Assembly: GCA_949358305.1 (NCBI GenBank)
Contig: OX442314.1
Location: 16,051,060 to 16,115,059, forward strand
Direction: 5' to 3'
DNA: 64,000 bases
Source: Strigamia acuminata
Taxonomy: Eukaryota; Arthropoda; Chilopoda; Geophilomorpha; Linotaeniidae
Positions within the stretch are counted from its first letter, which is position 1, and every line of letters begins with the position of its first letter. The notes beneath the pieces were generated by a model. That model was given only the letters and a program-made list of their open reading frames with translations, made no database searches and was not told the origin of the DNA. A program made the position numbers and the translations under genes. Shown in pieces: positions 59,009 to 64,000 of this stretch.

Positions 59009-61185
59009 CTGAAATCTGTCTTCAAATATTTTTTGGAGCGGGTCAAATTCTTATTAATACTCTGGATGATCCATAAAGCCCACCCCTTTTGTGCTTTTTC
59101 TGTTTCTATTGGTCAGTAATTGTAATAACTTAATTGGTTCAGTTTTTTTTTGGGCTTGGTCTAAAAGGATTATAGGCAGCTGTGGATTAAACAAAGAAGA
59201 TTTTCTTCGGATTACGTTTAAAGTGTTACGCATCCGGATCTAGCTGGTTCTGCAAAACTGAAAAGGAAATGAGCATTCTTTCATTACTTTCTTATAAGAA
59301 ATTCCAATCTCTTTTCTCTTTGTTTGATTTTGTTGAATTATAGTTGTGATCGAGAATTGAAACATTCCTAGTGTGAATACTGGCGTTTTATTAGTAATGA
59401 AAATTTAGTTGTAAAACGAATTGATAAATTCTATACGCGTTATAAAAGTTGACCTGTACCCTTTAACGACTGGATTTTATTTCCTATTTATTTCCTATTT
59501 CCTAATTTCCTAATCAAGAACTATCAGGCATTTTCACGACGATTTGTTTCTGCTGATCAAGGTTGTTTACCGTATTTAATTATCCGCATATCATGTGTCA
59601 ATTTTCAAGTGTTCTTTCCTCGTGTTTTACTTTATTCACTTTATTAACGTGACTCGACATGATTGAACCGAACTAACAACTCAATAGGGAATGATTAAAG
59701 TTATGCAACAAGCACTTTATACATGTAATTGGGCGAAATGTATGGTAATGTTGTGTCGCTTCTCGCTTGTGTAATTGGCGTCCTGTGAAAAGTCGTTACC
59801 ACTTTCAGGAACCGATTTTTATTTTTACATTTTACTTGTTCATTACTACAGTAGATACAAATATAAACGATTTAGCACATTTATGTTGTAAAAGTAATAA
59901 TTCTATTTGTTTTAAATTATAAATTTTCGCATTTTACTCGACAAAATTAAAAGTTTGAGTTTTAAAAATTTTACTCACTCGAAATGTAATTTTCAGAAAT
60001 TTTCAACTATTGATTCAATAGCGGCGTCTTATTTCTTTTCATTGTTAACAAATTGTAATATTTTGACCAATATTATATTTAATATAATAAATCTGTATTG
60101 TATTACAATAATACCACTAAATACTGAGGCGTGTCTTGCAGTGAAGCACATGGGGTGCTTTGCTTGAATGTATGAATATCGGTAATCCTTTTCACCTTGG
60201 ATCTAGGGTAACTGTGTAATTCAAACAAATAAATAAAATACAAAATATACAAACATCAAGTTCTTATTTCAAGCTAATACAATAAACAAAGAGAATCTAA
60301 CTCGTACAGTATGTTCAACTTGAAGCTTCAAATTCCTACGTACATCTCATCTATTTTTCATAATTAGTGGCATAAAAAATCCATTAAATCAGCGAAACCC
60401 AGAACATGGAATTGATGGAAATGGATTTCTACGTTGTGCGCGATAAATGGGATTTGGGAAACTTGAATTTTGTAGGAAATTAGTCGCCACTCGCCAGCAC
60501 TCACGGTTGGACATGAGAAAAATACTCGTTTACTCTGTAATTACACAACGGTGTAACTGTCTCCATTCTAATTCCTTAAACCTGCAACTGTGTGGTTAAT
60601 GAGAATGTTATCACGAATCCTGTTGTTACGAGTTTGAGAATATTTGTCCATATCATTCCCTATATTTCCCGTTCAAAATTTGTTCAATAACAAATGATGT
60701 TTTGGTTTCAGGTGGCAATCGCCTCAAAGAGATAGGAAAGGGTTTAGGTCTAGTTTCTTCTTTTGAAATCGCTTGGTGGCAACATATCGCACAGAAACAT
60801 CCTCGTAGTTTCGACATTGGTGTGGAGACGTTCTGGCTGGGCTCCCATGCGGATTACATTTAGCTTTACTTCCTTTTCTCATCTCCTGCCCGACCCCGAT
60901 AGTCCTCTTTTAGTTTATCACGTGAAATCGCTAAACGGATTTTTTTGGTTTGCCAAAATAACCAAATAAAATAGAAAGTTTTTAATTACGATTTTAAAAT
61001 TGAGAAAAAAATCTTGGATTTAGATTTATAGTAATAGTAATCAACAACACATGGAAAAAAATTAATTTTGTTGTTTTCGCTACTGTAATAGTAAAAAGAA
61101 ATCCAAACTCAGGAAATTGAATAAATGATTTTTATTGTTTTAAGAGTAGCGCCATGTGACTTCAACTCAACATCAACGTCACTTT
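59009..61185. other. Intergenic, nothing recognised
   Basis: It contains the upstream region of the homeobox gene. No further gene or repeat is supported. Confidence 0.45.
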
Positions 61186-61371
61186 TAAGACATTGTGGCG
61201 TCGTTTTACGTCATCATCCGGGTTCATGGTCGATGGCGGCCATTATGGGAGCTGTGGTTTGGCGATCACCAGCGTAAAAAGGAGAAACACAAACCGTGCA
61301 GCGAAGCTTGCCAAACGCCGGGAAAAAAACCAAATGACAGACGAAAATGAGTGAAATATAGAATTGAAATT
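61186..61371 (+). promoter_or_regulatory. Promoter/5' UTR of the secreted or membrane protein gene
   Basis: This is a locally GC- and CpG-rich stretch. It contains CRE-like TTACGTCATC (61207-61216) and a YY1-like GATGGCGGCCATTATGG (61233-61249). Such motifs are common in TATA-less promoters close to the start site. It leads directly into the ATG at 61372. Confidence 0.5.
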
Positions 61372-61444
61372 ATGGGCGGTTTTCTTGCTCTTCTCGCTAT
61401 TTTATCGGGATATTTACCGCTCGTAAAAAGCGAAGGAAATATCG
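61372..61444 (+). CDS. Signal-peptide first exon of a secreted or membrane protein (partial)
   Basis: The exon encodes MGGFLALLAILSGYLPLVKS then EGNI, and ends ATCG|GTAAGT (donor at 61445, phase 1). The first 20 residues are a typical signal peptide with a likely cut after VKS. The mature protein starts EGNI. No convincing second exon is visible before the window ends, so the gene has a first intron of more than 2.5 kb. A receptor or secreted protein is likely, but the family cannot be told from this exon. Confidence 0.65.
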
Positions 61445-64000
61445 GTAAGTTTTTCTTGTATTTCGATGCGATGTGGTATTGACATTGAAATTTCTCTCGT
61501 TTCGATTACCTTGACAGTTGTGTTGAATTGAATAAATTACATTTTTTTACCCTCGTCCGGAACTTAAATGTTGTCAGGAAATAGACAGGATGGGTGGGGA
61601 AAGCTTGTTGATGTTAACATACGGTGCAATGTGAGGATGGGCAAGTGTGACATTTAAGCCTAAATTTTGTTTGTCACAGAACATATACCGGTATATCTTC
61701 TTATATTTATTTTATTGTCAAAAACATTAACCAAATGCGAATATCTATCACAATTATATTTTATTTGACATTTAAAATACGTTTTTAACTTAAAACAATG
61801 TCAACTTTTTATTTTTAAATTAAAAAAATGTAGAAACAAAAAACAAAAAATTAAAACACAAAATTTCATTTATTTTTCATCAAATATAAACTATTTTTTT
61901 TTTCATTCCCAGAGTTTATCTAAATCATGTTTAGAAAAAGTTTATTTTTATTTTTTTAAGTTTTTATTCCGGGGAAAAAACTTTCAGATATCAAATCAAC
62001 TGAAAATATTAGTTTTCTGTTGCTACGATACCAGTTCTTAGTAGATAGTACGATAGAAGGGAAAAAATGAAGTCCAAAAAAAATGTAAAAAGTGTTTTCT
62101 TTTCCTAGTATTTTGAAATTTCAGTCCAATTCGAATAGGTAGCTCAGTTTTATTCAGGTGAAGTCAAGTGATATATCGTGAAGATGTAATCAATTGGCGA
62201 CTAGAAATTAAGAGAAGCAAAGGCGCAGCACGAGCAAAATACACCTCGATGAGCACCCATCGTTTTGGAAAAGGTCAACATGTATTGACCCACGTGGGTC
62301 GCAAATGTCGCGACCTTTTAAACACTTGGCTTTTATTCATTTTCATTTATTATGAAAACGATAATTTAGTTAGAAAAAAACGGGCGGATTTCTTAAGTGG
62401 CCATTATGTAAAGCACAATGGTGGAATATGAATAATTAATACCGAGTTTTTATTTTGTTTTTATTTTTTATTTTTTATTTTTATTTTTATGCGTGTTTCA
62501 TTTTTTATTTTTTATTGAGAACAACAATTCATTCGAACGTAATGTTCGTTTGGAGTTTGTTTTAACGAGTGTAAACATTGGAGAGAATATTTAATGGATT
62601 AAAGCAAATTGTTATTTATTTTTTTTTGTTGAAAAAAGAAAAAAAATGTAATATAATAATAGCACATTTTCAGTTTATTAAATGGAAAAACAAGGGATTG
62701 AAGTATAGTGACACTCGACCTAGGGGCTAATGTAAGTTGTGGAGCATTCATTCGAGATGTTGCTAGGCAACCAATCAATGGGCTGAAAGGCTGGTCACCC
62801 AACCTGGTGTACTTTATCATCCGGCCGAGTAAAGGAAATACTTGAAAATATCTCTGAAATTTTACAAGATTAAACGAAAACTAAAATGTTTTTTTTTATT
62901 ATTTTTTTTAAAATTTTTTTTTTAAATATAACGATAATAATAATAAAAATAAACATTTTAAAGGTTATTTACGTTTGAATTGTAGCGTCATTTTGCAATT
63001 GATGGAGTAGAAAAATGTGTGGTAAAATAATTACTGCTCACATACATAATGCCTTTACTGCAAATAGGATTTCCAAGCTTGACTGGAAATCTAGGCTTGA
63101 GTATTGGAAAGATGATTTCAATTTACATTCTCCTCAAACGTGAATCATTTAAATTTCATTACACGAAGCCAGGGTTTAGATGTTTGTAAACGTGATTACT
63201 TAGATTGTAATGATTTTTCTAATGTGTTTACACGAAATTTAATTGAAATTTATAGTCGGTAGATAATACCAGTAGTGTAATGTAGTTTAGAGATAAATTT
63301 AGGAAATTTACAGGTGTATAAAGTAAAATTTATGTTATTACCGAGCCTTTTGAATGAGTAAGACCAATCGTTTGCAATAGTGAAGTATACCTAAGTTATT
63401 GTCTTAGTTTTATACATTAATTATGTATTAATCGAGTTGCACCAAGTTCCTGTTCCGACTGGTTTTAATTTCCGTCAATATAATATAACAAATGCTCGGT
63501 TCATTGCGGGAACATCTATTGTTTCATAATTTTTTCCCTGTAGATCGCGAGTGTACGAAATGATATATCTGAGTGTCAGAGATTTGAATCTTTCAGGTGT
63601 TTTTAACGATTTGGGATTCTAAGATTCGGGTAGAATTTGGAAAGATTCAGTAGGATATCGGAACCCCTTGGATAGATTTGACTTCGTGGCGTAATCATTT
63701 GAACACAACTCGACTAGTTTCTGAATTATTATATTTTTGTACTCAATTTTTGTTTTTCCTTCATTGCAACTTGAATTGCTCGGTTATTTTTAGATCTTAT
63801 CATTGCCGCAAGTCGCGAGAGAATGCTATGCTAACATTACTTGAATAAAATCTATGGCTGACTGGGCATTAATCAAATTGATGGGAAGGTTAAATCGTAA
63901 ATGTCAGTAGTTAGAAAAGGTGTTCTTAACACTCGCAATCGCATACTAATGACTCATTAGTATACGATGCAGTTTTTTAATTTTTTAATTAAATTTTTTT
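61445..64000 (+). other. Probable long first intron
   Basis: AT-rich sequence with homopolymer tracts (61895-61906, 62455-62515, 62880-62950). The ORFs at 62168-62431 and 62599-62820 show no recognisable motif. Confidence 0.4.

Overview
The window is animal nuclear DNA, most likely from an arthropod. It is strongly A+T-rich by eye, and its genes are split by short GT-AG introns. Many non-autonomous DNA transposons have intact target-site duplications. The N-terminus of one gene closely resembles, as I recall it, the arthropod anchoring protein Akap200. I cannot name the species; a hexapod is my best guess.

Layout. 0.2-4.4 kb: an intact, intronless ELOVL6-type fatty-acid elongase lies between two direct repeats of about 1.1-1.2 kb, each carrying a broken fragment of an elongase 5' end. 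A 668-bp TA-flanked transposon sits in the left repeat, and the right repeat keeps the empty target site. 5-20 kb: a repeat-rich tract with two elements carrying perfect 8-bp target duplications (hAT-like), several TA-duplicating MITEs, a 22-bp minisatellite, a possible frameshifted ORF and a tRNA-derived repeat. 20-44 kb: mostly AT-rich DNA with little I can annotate. It holds a candidate first exon at 24.4 kb, a candidate minus-strand exon at 30.1 kb and more MITEs. 45-58 kb: a gene-dense part, with an Akap200-like gene (plus), RNA polymerase II subunit RPB9 (plus) and a divergent paired-type homeobox gene (minus, convergent with RPB9). 61.4 kb: a signal-peptide first exon of a gene that appears to continue past the window.

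The most notable biology is alternative exon structure. (1) The Akap200-like gene can end in a short tail, or splice in phase from inside its last exon to three exons encoding an AMPK-beta-type glycogen-binding domain. It also has a candidate internal promoter that would remove the myristoylation site and MARCKS-like basic region. (2) RPB9 carries two tandem 127-nt versions of the exon for half of its second zinc ribbon. Both are open and conserved in protein, and the reading frame makes them mutually exclusive. (3) The homeobox gene is unusually divergent but keeps the 46/47 intron typical of paired-type homeoboxes. All gene structures are read by eye; no searches were run.
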